Assembly (NCBI RefSeq): GCF_030272615.1
Contig: NC_081414.1
Location: 5,147,501 to 5,211,500 of the forward strand
Source of the DNA: Cryptomeria japonica
Taxonomy: Eukaryota; Streptophyta; Pinopsida; Cupressales; Cupressaceae
DNA: 64,000 nucleotides
Direction of reading: 5' to 3'
Shown here piece by piece: positions 21,908 through 34,349 of this stretch (its first letter is position 1; each line of letters opens with the position of its first letter). The position numbers and the translations under genes were made by a program. Below the pieces are notes generated by a model. It saw nothing but the letters and a program-made list of their open reading frames with translations. It did no database searches and was not told the origin of the DNA.

Positions 21908-23303
21908 AACTGATATTAATTTCCATATTATTGGAAATTTCCAATCTGCTCATGTTGACTCAAGTCCAAGCTCATTAAGTGGCATTCGAGGTCTACCATC
22001 TCTAAACACTGCTTGATCATTGGGGGAGTACCCTTGCATTGTGACTATGATTATGCATTATCCTCTATCTTGTTGTAAATCCTCCATCAATACCTATGCC
22101 ATAGTTGCTCTACATCCTCTTGCACCACCCACACAACTATTAGAGAGTCTCCACCCTTATGCCACCATTGTCACCTACGTCGTATTCTAGCTAGTCCCAT
22201 TGATGGGTGGTCATCAATTTTGTATCACTTTGCTACATTCTCTCAATGACATGGGTGAGCCCCTCAAGAATATCAAGGAAATTCACTTGTTATTCCCTTG
22301 CCATTGTTATGTCAAGATTTATTTAGAATTAGCTTAGGATGATCTCGAGAAAAAAAAATTGGTCCTTACTAGTTGGGAATTTATGGATGATGCAAAGATC
22401 TACTAGGTTTAGGGTGTGATAACCTTAACGAAAAAGATCCTTTTTTTGCCCTCAACATTGGAGTTGCTCTTGCTACTTAATTATATAATGGTTTTCATTT
22501 TTGTTTGTTAAACTAGTGACTTGATTGGTTGTTTCCCTTTTGGAACCATGTTCTTATTCTTTGTGTGGCTATTTTGTTTCGGGAGGTACATGCCTTTATT
22601 ATTTCTCAACTTTACCAATTTATCTATAATATGTAATTCCATAATATTCATATTTAAAAAAAAAATGATTATACATTTTCACTAATAAAATTATTATATT
22701 ATCTTTATATTAATTTTATAGTAATTTTATTATTTTAATTTAATTATCTAAACTAATTTATTTCTTATAACTTGTTTATATTGAAAAAACTCTTTATTTT
22801 TCTTTTACCATTATAACATTTTATATTTAAGTTCGATAGCTCGAAGTTTGTGGAATATTTCAGTTAATTGCCTAAATCCTCCTCCCACAACTAATAAATA
22901 TCTCTCACTTATCAATTGATAAACTAAGGAGGCTCTATAATGAATAGTTCACAAGGCACAATGCTCATTAGAGGTTTTGCAAATGAGGTAGAAAGCTAAG
23001 TGGGCTTAACGTTGGGGGAAACTCCATGGTTAATTGTGCTTGAGTTGGAGTAGTATTAGGATGAGTGACCTCCTAGGAATGCCTAATTCTTCACTCCTAT
23101 GAGCATCACCTAGATGTAATGAGTGATATGGTTAAGCGCGCTTGAGTTGGAGTAGTATTAGGATGGACGATCTCCTAAGAACGCTTAATGCTTCACTCCT
23201 ATGAGCATCACCTAATGCGAGTGCTAAGTTTTCTATTCATTCTCATAAAAAATAAATTTTTGTAAACCACTACGCATGAAACACGGATCAATGAATTTGA
23301 CTC
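21908..23303 (+). repeat. Dispersed repeat R1, copy B (most complete)
   Basis: This is the longest copy of the family, about 1.4 kb. It aligns with copy A from about 22060 to its end at 23303 after AATTTGACTC, and with copy C at both its left end and its middle. It carries two 5S-like modules in tandem where copy A has one. No coding capacity or clear LTR termini were seen. Confidence 0.7.
23020..23193 (+). repeat. Tandem pair of 5S rRNA-derived modules in R1 copy B
   Basis: The first module starts AACTCCATGGTTAATTGTGC and the second starts TGGTTAAGCGCGCTTGAG at 23129. The period is 102 bp. Both keep the C-box-like AGTAGTATTAGGATG(A/G). The second module is the better match to 5S in the A-box (GTTAAGCGCGCTTG). 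They are derived sequences and not 5S genes. Confidence 0.75.
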
Positions 23304-23930
23304 TTACTATCGGCACAGGCTATAAAGCACCCAAAATTGTATGCCCCATCATGCATGCTCATGCACATATCCTCCATAACGGAAGTTTAGGGGGATTTAC
23401 TTACTCCAGTTTAATACCATTTTACTTGGTCTTTTTGTTTTTAACTCCATAAAATCTGGTTTTCTAGCTGTTTCCTATTTTTGAATTATGATTTTTTGGG
23501 ACTTTTTTATTTTATCGTATTGCAGGGCTTGAAGAAGCAACTCGAATGCACAGTGCAAGAACTAGCATATCTTGATGGAAAACAACAAGATTAATTGAAT
23601 CTTATGCTGAGAAGAGAAGATTTGTAGAGATTTTCACACAATTTTAAATTGTGATTATTTTTTATTTTTTAAATTTTTATAACTATATGATCGCAGGGTT
23701 TGAGGAAACAAACTGCAATTCCATTTTTTAATACGCTGTGCATGAAATATAATTCAACTTTAGTTCATATGTTTGCAATGCATGCAGTTGATTTATAAAA
23801 ATCCATAAACCCATCACATTTATAAAAGACAAACTCTCAAAAATATTCATAACTAGACGTCTTTTATAAATTGTCTGCATAGTACAAAGGCAACAATTCG
23901 TCTGCCATATTCCAGAAGATTTACAAGTTT
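23304..23930. other. Target-side flank of the Tat element, possible exon relics
   Basis: This is mostly non-coding. A T-rich tract followed by TTGCAG at 23520-23525 precedes a short open stretch that would read GLKKQLECTVQELAYLDGKQQ. A similar sequence, GATCGCAGGGTTTGAGG, appears at 23691. These look like intron acceptors with the start of a coiled-coil exon, once duplicated, but no continuing gene was found before the Tat element at 23936. Confidence 0.3.
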
Positions 23931-23959
23931 CAATTTGTAGACACCTAAAATTGTCCAGT

Positions 23960-24200
23960 CTAATTAAATAAATATTTTATTTATTTAATTACTTTAGCCT
24001 AATTCTTCTATTAATTAAATAAATCTTTATTTATTTAATTAATTCATTTATCCTCTGCTAGCCTTATTTCTCATTTAAATAAATACTTTTATTTATTTAA
24101 ATTATCCTTTTTCCTAAATTAAATAAATATTTTATTTATTTAATTGATCCCACTTCTTCTATTAATTAAATAAATATTTATTTATTTAATTAATTCATTA
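23960..24200. repeat. Array of five A/T palindromes in the LTR
   Basis: Five units centred near 23975, 24028, 24090, 24132 and 24179 each read as an inverted repeat of AATTAAATAAAT around a short A/T core. They are separated by short C/T-rich spacers such as CCTAATTCTTCT. The 3' LTR repeats the array at 39484-39722. The units could form hairpins or cruciforms. Confidence 0.8.
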
Positions 24201-24353
24201 GCTTTTTCTACTTATGACACATGTCATTCATCTCTTAATTCATACACTACCTACCCTTTCATTATTTTATTATTTTCTTTACCTACCCTCTAATCATAGC
24301 CGACCTCCTTTTACACCTCTCAATCTTATCCCTCCATTTCTTATGGTGTCTTC

Positions 24354-24360
24354 TATATAA
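24354..24360 (+). promoter_or_regulatory. TATA box of the Tat LTR
   Basis: TATATAA in the context CTTCTATATAAGGAGATG sits about 355 bp before the LTR end and is preserved in the 3' LTR at 39877-39883. Its position fits a polymerase II promoter starting element RNA in the second half of the LTR. Confidence 0.65.
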
Positions 24361-24713
24361 GGAGATGCTTCCTTCATTATCAAACCCTAACTACCCGACT
24401 ACTTAACTACACTATGCTTTTCATATGCGATCCTACTTGCAACCACATTCCATTCTTTGTTGAGCTCTTGTGCACACATAAAATATGAGAGAAAATATAT
24501 CAAGCAAGATCAATGGAGATAGGAAGAATGGAGATTCAAACCCTATTGGATATGTGATGGTATAATCTTTGTGATTTCATTTGATTTGCATTGTCTTAGG
24601 TAATCTTCATATGTTAAGGTGGATCTTTGTTGTTGTTAGGCTAGGGTTTTGTGGTTGAATCTATTTAGTCTTTCAATATTGTTATTGTTGTATCCATTTT
24701 CATCGTATACATT

Positions 24714-24732
24714 TTGGCACGCCCGGTAAGAC
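24714..24732 (+). other. Primer-binding-like site of the Tat element
   Basis: TTTGGCACGCCCGGTAAGAC starts two bases after the 5' LTR. The TGG start (complement of a tRNA CCA tail) and the GC-rich body are as expected for a tRNA primer site. I did not assign the tRNA. Confidence 0.6.
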
Positions 24733-26960
24733 TCTTGTCCCTTTTGCATTTAACATCCTTGTTGCAGATATTGTATTTTGAAGTTGCAGATCTGACATTT
24801 TCGACAACATTTTGGTATTTTCACGTCTGCGTACTTTTGGATCGCATTTTTGGTTTTCTGCCATGTTTGCGACATCTTGGATCACGTCTACATCCTCAAC
24901 AGTATTTTATTTTTTTGCAGATTCTGAAAAACCGCGTCGGTGTTCCTTAGTCATGTCTGTGGTGTTTTTAGGTGCGTCTGAGTTTTGGAACCGCATCTGT
25001 GTTTCACAGAAGCGCGTCTGCGTCAGAGAGCCTCGTCTGTGTTTGGGGTAACCGCATCTGTGTGCATTGATTTCGTTTTTGGAGTTTTATTGATTTAGTT
25101 TTCAGTCATTCGGTTTTATTTTTAGATCTAGTTTATTTTGAGCTAACATTTGCAGATCTAGCTAACGAAATTGGTGTAGCTTGTCTTGAAAGCAAAATTG
25201 TTTTGTTGAAGGCCCCTATTTTCACAAAGTCTTTTGGATCTAAAATTTACCTAACTTGTGTGCTTGCAGGAAGGGGTGATTATTTCAAACAATCCAAACT
25301 ACTAATAGATCTTTGTTGCGGGTCCTTGACAAGGGTTTTTTTTTAATCTTTATTGTGTGCCTTGTTTTTCATAGATTAGCAAACACTTCAATTGATGCAC
25401 TAAAATTGAACCATTGTCTTTTGTGTCTTGAGCAATAGGCTCTTTTTGTTTAAATCTTTAGAGGGCCTGTCTTCCCATGTGGTCATTAGGACTACTAATG
25501 AGAAGAGAACGACCCAAGTGGTAGCAAAAGAAAAGCCATCTTCTTCCAAACCACTATAATTAACTGTATTTATGGTGAAAACTATGGATAACGTGTGCTG
25601 ATTAGTTCATACTGACACTATGTCTCCCCATAAACCCGTTTGATCAAATTTATTTGATCAGTTGTAGGGCCTAACCCCTACCGACTGGGAGCCTTCTGTA
25701 TTTATAGAGCTGAAAGTGCCACATGTATGGCCACATGAGCGGATGCCCTTACTAGCACCTTTTTGTTTTAGAAGCCCAAATCCTTCTAGTTGTTGGGGTA
25801 GGAGGTCGGACCTCTGGTAGCAGCCCACACACATACGGTCCTTAGTAGAGATACAAAGTTCGCCACAGGGAGTTTTCGTGGGGACTGATGCTTGCTTGAC
25901 CTGAGAAGTGAGTGCTAAGGGTGGAGCCAGTGAGGTCAAGCATCTAAGTACCCGCTCTGAATAGCGTAGCCTTGGGGGTAAAACCCCATGTGGGATCAAC
26001 AACTATTGTCTTGGCCAGCCATAAGAATTGTGCTTGACTTATTTTAAACATTCAAACATTCAAGACCAAACAACAAAACCTTGTGCCTTTTGTGTCTTCA
26101 AGTGTATAAAAAACAATTTTGCATCAAACAACACACTTTTCTTTGAGTCATTTTGTCTAGACACTTGAAAACATTGAGTCCTCATCAAACATTGTGTCTT
26201 CTTGTCACGAAAAACAGTCAAACATTCAGATTTGGTCACAACAAAGCAACTTCACAAATTGGAAAAATTTGCACAAATTTTGCAGAAACACGTCTGTGTC
26301 TGACATAATAGCGTCTGTGTCATATAACCGCGTCTGTGAAGGGCAGAAACGCGTTTGTGTTCTCAGTATCAACATTGCATTTACAAAATCTCAGAAACAC
26401 GTCTGTGATAAATAGAACCACGTTTGTGTCAGGAAATCGTGTTTGTGCAATATACAGGCACGTCTATGTCCAGAATTGAAAAACTTTTATAGTCTAGCAA
26501 ACAAACACAGTTAGTTTCGGAATTATTGAGCTTCCTAGGTATCTCTCTGGGTTTTCATCTAGCAGTCAACCTGTCTTTGGGTCTCACATAGTCCATCATT
26601 GCTTTACACCTTACATTGGATTCACATTTGTCTAAACTTGAGTCAAAAGGTCACTTGCTTGTCCTCATCATACTTTGTCAACACACTACATACAACAACA
26701 TTTTGCTAAGTGGTCCCTCATCAAGGTTTATCACCTTTGGGTCTCATTTGGTCTTACTTAGAGTCAAGGTCAACTTACCTCATCAAGAGAAACTATCCTC
26801 TCTTTGGAAGCCACACCTACTCTACTACATACATACTTGGTCTTACACTTTGGACATTACAAGTACACTTCAGATTCATTTACATTCCATCCAACTCTTG
26901 GTCTTCCATACTCTTTTCCATTTTCATCTAGTCTCACACATCTTGGTCAAGACCTAGTTC
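24733..26960 (+). other. Leader of the Tat element with two CGTCTGTG motif clusters
   Basis: This is 2.2 kb of untranslated DNA between the primer site and gag. Two clusters of a degenerate motif, CGCGTCTGTGT with variants such as CGCATCTGTG and ACGTCTGCG, lie at about 24820-25065 and 26285-26475. The latter comes in units of roughly 20-25 bp separated by variable text. No reading frame in the leader is convincing. Confidence 0.65.
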
Positions 26961-28960
26961 ATGGTTGAAACCCGTTCCCAAAAAACTAGGAGAGAAGCTA
27001 AAGAGGCTCAAGAGTCCGCAAACATGAGTTCCTATGAGTATGACAATGATATCTTTTTCAATTCTGATCATACTACATTACCTGACATGGATGCCTATAG
27101 AAACATTCCAAATGTTGAGAACATGGACACTACAAACAACAATGATACACACAATGACAATATGGACAATTTTTCTGTACATTCAACAGAAGTGGAAGAC
27201 ACCATTATGAATCCTCATTTTAATCGGGTGGAGGAAATAATGAGGAGAGATCGACAATATTTTCTACAAGTGATGGCACAAAGTGGAGCCAAGATCCCTC
27301 ATGATTTTGACATGTCTCAAATAATGGAAAATCGACCTTTGCAACAAACTCACTCCAACATGGATCAAAGGAGGCCTAATAGTGGAGGCAATAGAGGACC
27401 ACATATGGTGACGGAATCACCATCATCTTTGTTTCAAAAACCAGAGGTCCCATACACACATGGCCAAGCATATGATACTCACCTTCGCAAACCATTATGG
27501 AAGTCTTATGCAGAAAAATATGCTCAATCACATATCAATGCTAAGGATCAACCACCAAAGCAATTGGATATTCAAAGGCATGCTCAAAATTTGGACACAA
27601 GGAAACCCCGTGTCAAATCTGGGGGCAACACATTAGAACATGACATGCCTGTAGAGTATGGTATACATGGACAAAACAGATATTTCGTTCCTCAACATGA
27701 ATCTATACCAAGTGGTCCATATACGCAACATCATTATAGACCTCCTTGATATGAACATGTGTATGATCAATATCATCCATATATGCAACATGCTCCTCCA
27801 ATTGGTGCCTCAAGCATGGGGTATGGCCCAAGAAGTCGATCTCCACCTAAGAGCAATTTGGAACAACAAATCAGGGACTTACAAAAGAAAATGGAGGACA
27901 TAAATACACCGAAGCCAACATACACAATGAGAGACATATGTCCTTATCCATTTGATAGGAGCATTCCAATGCCTCCATTTCCTACACATTTTGTGATGCC
28001 TAAGTTTGATAAATATAGAGGAAAAGGGGATCCTAAGGCACACATAAGATAGTTTTTCACAGCTTGCATTGAGGTAGCAACAGAAGAGACATATTTGATG
28101 AGATTATTCCCATAGAGCTTAGGCGATCAAGCTATGGAATGGTTCTCCCAACTTCCACCTGGTATTAAGTCATGGGGTGACTTAGCAGAGGCATTTATTC
28201 AACATTTCTCCTACAACATAGAGACAGACATATCAGTCACTACTTTGTGCAACACTAAGCAAAAAGAGGGAGAGTCTTTTGCATCATTTTTACAAAGATG
28301 GAGAAATCTAGCTAGTAGATGCTCTTGTGAAATTCCACAAAAACAAATGGTAGAGATGTTCACTCAGAATGTTAACAAAGACATTGGTTATGACCTAAGG
28401 AAAGCTTGTTTGTCCACCTTCAAGGATGTCATTGAAAAAGGCTTAGCGACAAAAAAGGTCCTAATTGAACAAGGGGTCATTAAGATATTCAAGGAAAACA
28501 AAGATGACTTTAAAGGAAAAGATAAGCCAAGATTTTGGAATAAAAACAAGAACACAGTCAATGATGGTGTTGTTGATGCTAATACAATGCGACCCAAATT
28601 CATTTTTTTGGGATCAAGCTCTACAAACAATCAAGTGAATACTCAAACAACTTCTAGATCACGAAGGAAGTACACTCCATTGGGAGAACCACTTGAGTCA
28701 GTCTTCAAGAAGTTAGTGGCAAACAAGGTAATCACTATTCCATATTTTCCTCCATATGAGCCAAAGGTGAAACCAAATTGGTGGAATGATGATGAATATT
28801 GTGAATTTCATAAGAGCAAGGGTCATAAGATAGGAAATTGCCATTGACTGAAGAACATCATACAAGATCTCATTGATAGAGGTGACATTGAGATCGAGGG
28901 ACACTCATCCAATCAGGAACATGAGATGTTTAAAGAACCTTTCCCAAAACATGTCAAGGG
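26961..28960 (+). mobile_element. gag region of the Tat element
   Basis: It starts MVETRSQKTRREAKEAQES and continues through a long acidic, Asn- and His-rich N-terminal part. The Ty3-type gag core is at about 27950-28400, with MPKFDKYRGKGDPKAHIR, MEWFSQLPPG and FIQHFSYN. It ends with the Tat-type zinc finger CEFHKSKGHKIGNC near 28800 (Cys-His-His-Cys). This would be the capsid protein. It is a fossil. Confidence 0.88.
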
Positions 28961-29293
28961 AAAAGCTAAAGCCACAGATGATCAAACCAACTATACCAGA
29001 GCATCTTATAACTATAATTCAACTATCAATCACATTTCAATGGACAATCATGTCTCTACCATTATCATCAAGGACAAAACGTCTGAGAGTCCTACCCAAA
29101 GACCTAAGATTGTCCTAAAAGGCATTGGATCTTCTTCTGAACCTATCTCTGAATGCAATGTTACAACTCGTCGAGGAAAATTGACTTTGCAAGGTGCTCC
29201 GGCTAAAAACACTGCTTCCTCGTCAACCAAACTTGAGTATGACCTTGTAGAATAGTAGGGAAAACACTTGCGCTCATCTCCATTCTTGAGCTC

Positions 29294-30748
29294 TTGCGCA
29301 TATCTCCCGCACATAAAGCAATTCTTGACAAAATATTGAGAGAAACTTTCGTCCCCATTGATCTGAACGTGGACCAGTTTCAAGCCATGGTGGGATACCT
29401 TTCCATTCCACACTCCCTTACATTCACAGAAGCTGATGATGCCTCCGTAAGTCAGCCACATAATGCACCCTTACACATTGAAGCCTTCATACACAAACAT
29501 CAAATCAAACGAGTCCTGATAGATGGAGGAGCAAGTCTAAGCATTTGTACATTGAGCACTATTAAGCAATTGGGATATTCCGACAAGGCTGTAAATTCTA
29601 CAAACAAAATCACTATAAAAGCATATGATGATGAAGAGCATTCATCCAAGGGCACAGTCACCTTACCTCTCAGAGTTGGGCCAGTTACAAAGGATGTGGT
29701 TTGTCAAGTCTTAGATCTTGATCTCACATACAACATATTGCTAACACATCCTTGGATTCATGAAATGAGGGCGGTCCCATCTACATATCACCAATGCATC
29801 AAGTTTCCTCACAATGGAGTTGAGATAACAGTTAATGGAGATCATAATCCATTCATATATTGCAATAACTTGAGACCAAAAACTGAGACCATCATTCCAA
29901 GTAATCGCGAAGTTGTTCCTTCTTCTACATACATTGATCTTGAGTCATTAAAACCTTCGACATCAAAACAAGGTGAACTTAAGGGCAAATTCCAGGACAA
30001 GGGAATGGGTGAATACACTTTGAATCAGACCATGTACTTACAACAAGTCATGAATTCACCAAAAGAATATGGAAGACCACATCCTAATAAGCAGATATCT
30101 ATCATTATACTCAAATGGGACCCTACTATCTTTCAAAGATGGGGTGAATTGGAAGAGGAAGATTTATACAAAATGCTTTACAAAGACCTTGAAGATGATA
30201 CACAAGATCTCATCAGTATACCATGTGAGAAGTATGACAAAGGGTTCAAGATTCTACAAAAAATTGGGTATGATGGCAAAAGCCCTCTTGGGTTAAGAAA
30301 GGAAGGCATCATTGAACCTTTACAACCTGAATTGACATTCAAAAAGGAACGCTCGAAGGGACTTGGTTTCATGACTCAAAAGATAGAAGAAGCATTACAA
30401 ATCAAAGATGCCAAAATTCAACAAGAGAATCGTTATTCCACAGACTCCAATGAATGGGAATGGGGTTCAGACAAATCCTCTAGTGACTATGAGCTCACCA
30501 AGACATTTAGAGAGCTAGATGAACCCATAGAAGAAGAGGAATTTTATGAAAAATTCAAAGTTGGTCAAGAAACAACTCTAGAGGAACCCATACAGTCTTT
30601 ATCTCTAGGTTCTAGGTCGAAATCACATAGAATGAGAACACCTGTCCCAGAATGCGCTACTAGTGATGGTAATTTGGATTCGTTCACGATTGAGACTGAT
30701 GAGGAGAGTGCCAACGATGACCTCGATAATTTACCTCGACATACCTGA
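29294..30748 (+). mobile_element. Protease and G-patch region of the Tat element
   Basis: This long frame starts near 29294. VLIDGGASLSICTLSTI (about 29515-29565) is the D-G-G-A-S form of the retropepsin active site that is usual in Tat and Athila elements. At 30240-30375, GFKILQKIGYDGKSPLG and GIIEPLQPELTFKKERSKG match the G-patch-like segment between protease and RT in these lineages. G-patches bind nucleic acid or RNA helicases. Its role in retroelements is not settled. Confidence 0.85.
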
Positions 30749-31026
30749 CTATAACTGCATCTTCACTCTTAGCCCCGCTAACTTTGAAGACATTAAAGGC
30801 CTTCCCTTCGTTCATCACCAACTTATTGACTGGGATCATGAAGGACCTGCACAGCTTGACACATTCCAAAATGATGAAGCTTTTATTGACTATCTTGGCA
30901 TACGAGATGATCTTCCCCCTGGGGACCATAAAGCGGGATACACTATAGAACTCAATAGCGTGGCATATTTCGGTGAGGGTGTCGGGCCTTCTAGTCGCAA
31001 AAATATAAAAATAAAAAACAAACCAA

Positions 31027-32075
31027 TTGTCTTATGGTGAAAACCACACTGTGGCGCTGTCTGATCCCAAAAAAGTAAAAAGAAAGGACGTATCTGAGGG
31101 CGAAAACCTCTCTAAGGCACCCGAAGATGGAAGGCTCGACATTCTCCCAGCATCATATGAGGAAAAGTCATCCATGTTGGTAGAGGAGACTATCAAAACA
31201 AATATTGGTACGGAAGAGGTTCCACACAACATATTCCTGGCCCAATCTTTGACGGAGTTAGAAAGGTCAAAATTCATATGTTTCTTCAAAGAACGACAAA
31301 TCAACTTTGCATGGTCATATGCTGATATGCCTGGATTGGATCCGGATTTGGTAATGCATCATTTGATAGTTAAACCGGGGGCAAAACCAGTGAAACAGAA
31401 ATTAAGAAAGATTCATCCACAAGTGGCATTACTAGTCAAAGCAGAACTTGAGAAATTATTGGATGTCGGATTCATACGCCCAATTGATTATCTCGAATGG
31501 ATCTCCAACTTAGTGCCTGTCAGTAAACCAAATCAGAGTATCAAAATATGTACAGATTTCAGAGACATCAACAAAGCTTGTCCTAAGGATGATTTTCCAT
31601 TACCAAATATTGACTTGATTGTTGATCTCACAGCAAGTCATGCAATGTTATCTTTGATGGATGGATTCTCTGGTTATAATCAAATAAAGATCACGTCTAA
31701 GGATCAACACAAAATGACATTTACTTGTCCTTGGGGAACCTTCTGCTGGAATGTCATGCCTTTCAGACTAAAAAATGCAGGCGCTACATATTAAAGAGCA
31801 ATGACTACTATCTTTCATGACCTCATGCACGTTACTATGGAAGATTATGTTGATGACCTCTTGGGCAAATCAATAGACAAAGATACACATTTGGACATAC
31901 TTTCAGTTGTCTTTGATCGGTTGGAAAAATAGAAAGTAAGATTAAACCCCAAGAAATGTGTCTTTGGAGTAACCTCCGAGAAGCTCCTGGGATTCATTGT
32001 CTCAAGGAGAGGAATCGAAGCAGATCCAGCAAAAGTCAAGGCCATCCTATAGATGCAGCCACCACGAAACATCAA
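31027..32075 (+). mobile_element. Reverse transcriptase region of the Tat element
   Basis: The RT blocks appear in order. LDPDLVMHHLIVKPGAKPVK is near 31340, VGFIRPIDYLEW near 31465, VPVSKPNQSIKICTDFRDIN near 31515, ACPKDDFPLPNID near 31580, LSLMDGFSGYNQIKI near 31650, and the catalytic YVDD near 31850. This lies downstream of the protease frame, as usual for a Ty3/gypsy pol. It is broken. Confidence 0.92.
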
Positions 32076-32159
32076 TCAACTTCAATCTTTGCAAGGGAGA
32101 CTTCAATCCATATGAAGATTCATAGCACAACTTGTAGATAAATGTAATCCCTTTCAACA

Positions 32160-32700
32160 CTTGCTACATAGAAACATCAAATTCAAATGGGATGATAATT
32201 GTCAACAAGCTTTCCAGGCACTCAAAAATTATCTTCTGAATCCACCAGTTTTGATGCCACCAATTCCAGATCAGCCTCTACTACTATACATATCAGCTAC
32301 CTCAACAACATTGGGGGCACTCTTAGCACAACAGGTTATTGAAGGCAAAGGAAAGGCAGTCTATTACATTAGTCGCACATTAGTGGGATATGAGCTGAAT
32401 TATACACCAATTGAGTGTGCATGTCTCGCTGTGGTCTTTGCTTCGCAGAAATTATGACATTACATGCTAACTCATAAGACTAAGTTGGTTGCAAGGATTG
32501 ATCCATTGAAATACCTTCTCAATAAAGCAACACTTACTGGGTGACTAGCCAAATGGGTGATGCTCCTGAGTGAATTCGACATCGAGTATGTGGACAGAAA
32601 AGCAATAAAAGGACAAGCTATCACAGATCAGTTAGCAGATGTCCCCATGATAGATGATGCTCCTCTAATTTCAGAATTTCTAGATGAATCCATTTTCAAA
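32160..32700 (+). mobile_element. First RNase H region of the Tat element
   Basis: FKWDDNCQQAFQALKNYL and LLLYISATSTTLGALLAQ followed by VYYISRTLVGYELNYTPIE give the Ty3/gypsy RNase H that follows RT (32180-32457). It degrades the RNA strand during DNA synthesis. The connecting text continues to about 32700 with LAKWVMLLSEFDIEYV. Confidence 0.88.
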
Positions 32701-33130
32701 GTGTCACATGCAAAGCCATGACAACTTTACTTTGATGACTCATACAAATAGCATGGGGTAGGAGCTGGAATCCTCTTCATAACTCCTCAAGGGGATTCTA
32801 TACCAAAATCATATCGATTATCATTTCCCTGCACTAATAACATAGCAAAATACGAGGCATTAACAACTGGATTACGAATAGCAGTTTAGTGGAAGATCCA
32901 GGAACTTCATGTTTTTGGGGACTCTCAACTTGTAATCCGTCAAGCAACTGATGATTACCAAACAAAGGATGAGAAATTAATGCCTTACAAAAGAATAGTG
33001 GATGACCTAAAACAACATTTCACAAAGATAGACTTTGAGCAGATACCAAGAGAGCAGAATCGAGCCGCAGATGCCATGGCTACAATTGCTTCACTGATCG
33101 ATCTACCTCCGAATGAGACCCGCTATGAGT
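32700..33130 (+). mobile_element. Second, archaeal-type RNase H region of the Tat element
   Basis: A second RNase H fold follows, with YFDDS near 32730, GVGAGILFITPQG near 32757, KYEALTTGLRIA near 32850, HVFGDSQLVIRQ near 32910 and REQNRAADAMA near 33050-33080. An extra archaeal-type RNase H downstream of the Ty3 one defines the Tat lineage. Confidence 0.85.
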
Positions 33131-33389
33131 TCTTGGTGGATAACCTTTTGGTTCCTTCATATGAAATCACTCCTACTGAGACAATATGTGTCATTGGTCC
33201 TGAGTCCCAGTTATATGGTTCCATTTTTACATACCTTCGTGACAATACCCTACCTCCTGATCTATCCAATAACCAACGTCGCACTTTCATTCGCCAATCT
33301 TCTCGATACATCATTTTAGCTGATATCCTATACCGTCGATGTCTAGATGGCACTCTTCTTAGATGTTTGGAAAGTGACGAAGCTCAGAT

Positions 33390-34347
33390 TGCGTTACATG
33401 AAGTACATGAAGGGATATGTGGTCCACATTCTAGTGGTCCTACCTTAGCCAAGAAACTCATCAGGACTGGATATTACTAGCCCAGTATGGAAAAAGACTC
33501 ATATCAGTTTGTCAGAAAATGTAAGCAATGTCAATTTCATGGAGACCTCATCCATGCACCAGCACAAGAACTTCAACCGATTGCGACTCCTTGGCCTTTT
33601 TGTCAGTGGGGACTCGATCTCATAGGCAAGATTCACCCTCCTTCTTCCAATGGTCATAAATTCATTATCACTACCACGGAGTATTTCACAAAATGGATCG
33701 AAGTCGTGCCTCTCATGCAAGTCACTGGAAGACAAATTGCTACCTTCATTCTTAACTATATCATTTGTCGATACAGTATTCCTGTTTCCATTATCACCAA
33801 TAACGAGCGTCCCTTCAAAAATCAGGATGTTCGTGAACTCTGTGACCACTTCCATATTTCCCATCATTTCTCCACACCTTATTACCCTCAAGGTAACGGT
33901 CAAGTTGAGGCGTCTAATAAAACAATCCTTAAAATCTTAAAAAAGACAATTGACAACGCTGGCCGTAATTGGCATATCCAACTTAATCCTGCACTTTGGG
34001 CCTACTACACAAGTGTCCGCACACCTATAGGAGCTACACCTTATTCACTTGTCTATGGCACTAAAGCTATCTTGCCTATTGAGGTCGAGCTACCCTCTTT
34101 ACGAGTCTTCTTGCAAAACATCATCGGTGATGAAGACTATAGGGTCTCTTGCTTACACGAACTTGAACTATTGGATGAACGAAGACAAACTACTTTTAAT
34201 CATCTTAAGGCTTATCAACATCGAATGAGTCGCAGCTACAATCACAAAGTCAGGCCTCGCACATTTGAGGTAGGTGATTTGGTTCTCAGAGAAAACACCA
34301 AAAATCAGCAAGACAAAGAGAAGAAGGGCAAGTTCGAACCAAACTAG
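33390..34347 (+). mobile_element. Integrase region of the Tat element
   Basis: The zinc-binding N-terminal part (HEGICGPHSSG ... CKQCQFHGD) is at 33400-33545. The core follows with WGLDLIGKI, ITTTEYFTKWIEVVPL and STPYYPQGNGQVEASNK (33610-33925). The C-terminal part, ending PRTFEVGDLVLR, is near 34290. This enzyme joins element DNA to the host chromosome. Confidence 0.9.
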
Positions 34348-34349
34348 CT

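Larger units (their letters stand above)
23936..24711 (+). repeat. 5' LTR of the Tat element
   Basis: It begins TGTAGACACC and ends ATCGTATACA. It holds five A/T palindromes built from ATTAAATAAAT ... ATTTATTTAAT (23960-24200). A TATA box follows at 24354-24360. Confidence 0.93.

Noticed and set aside
25658-26002. Minus-strand frame of 114 codons in the Tat leader
   Set aside because: It lies in the leader of an LTR element, has no recognised domain and is probably chance.
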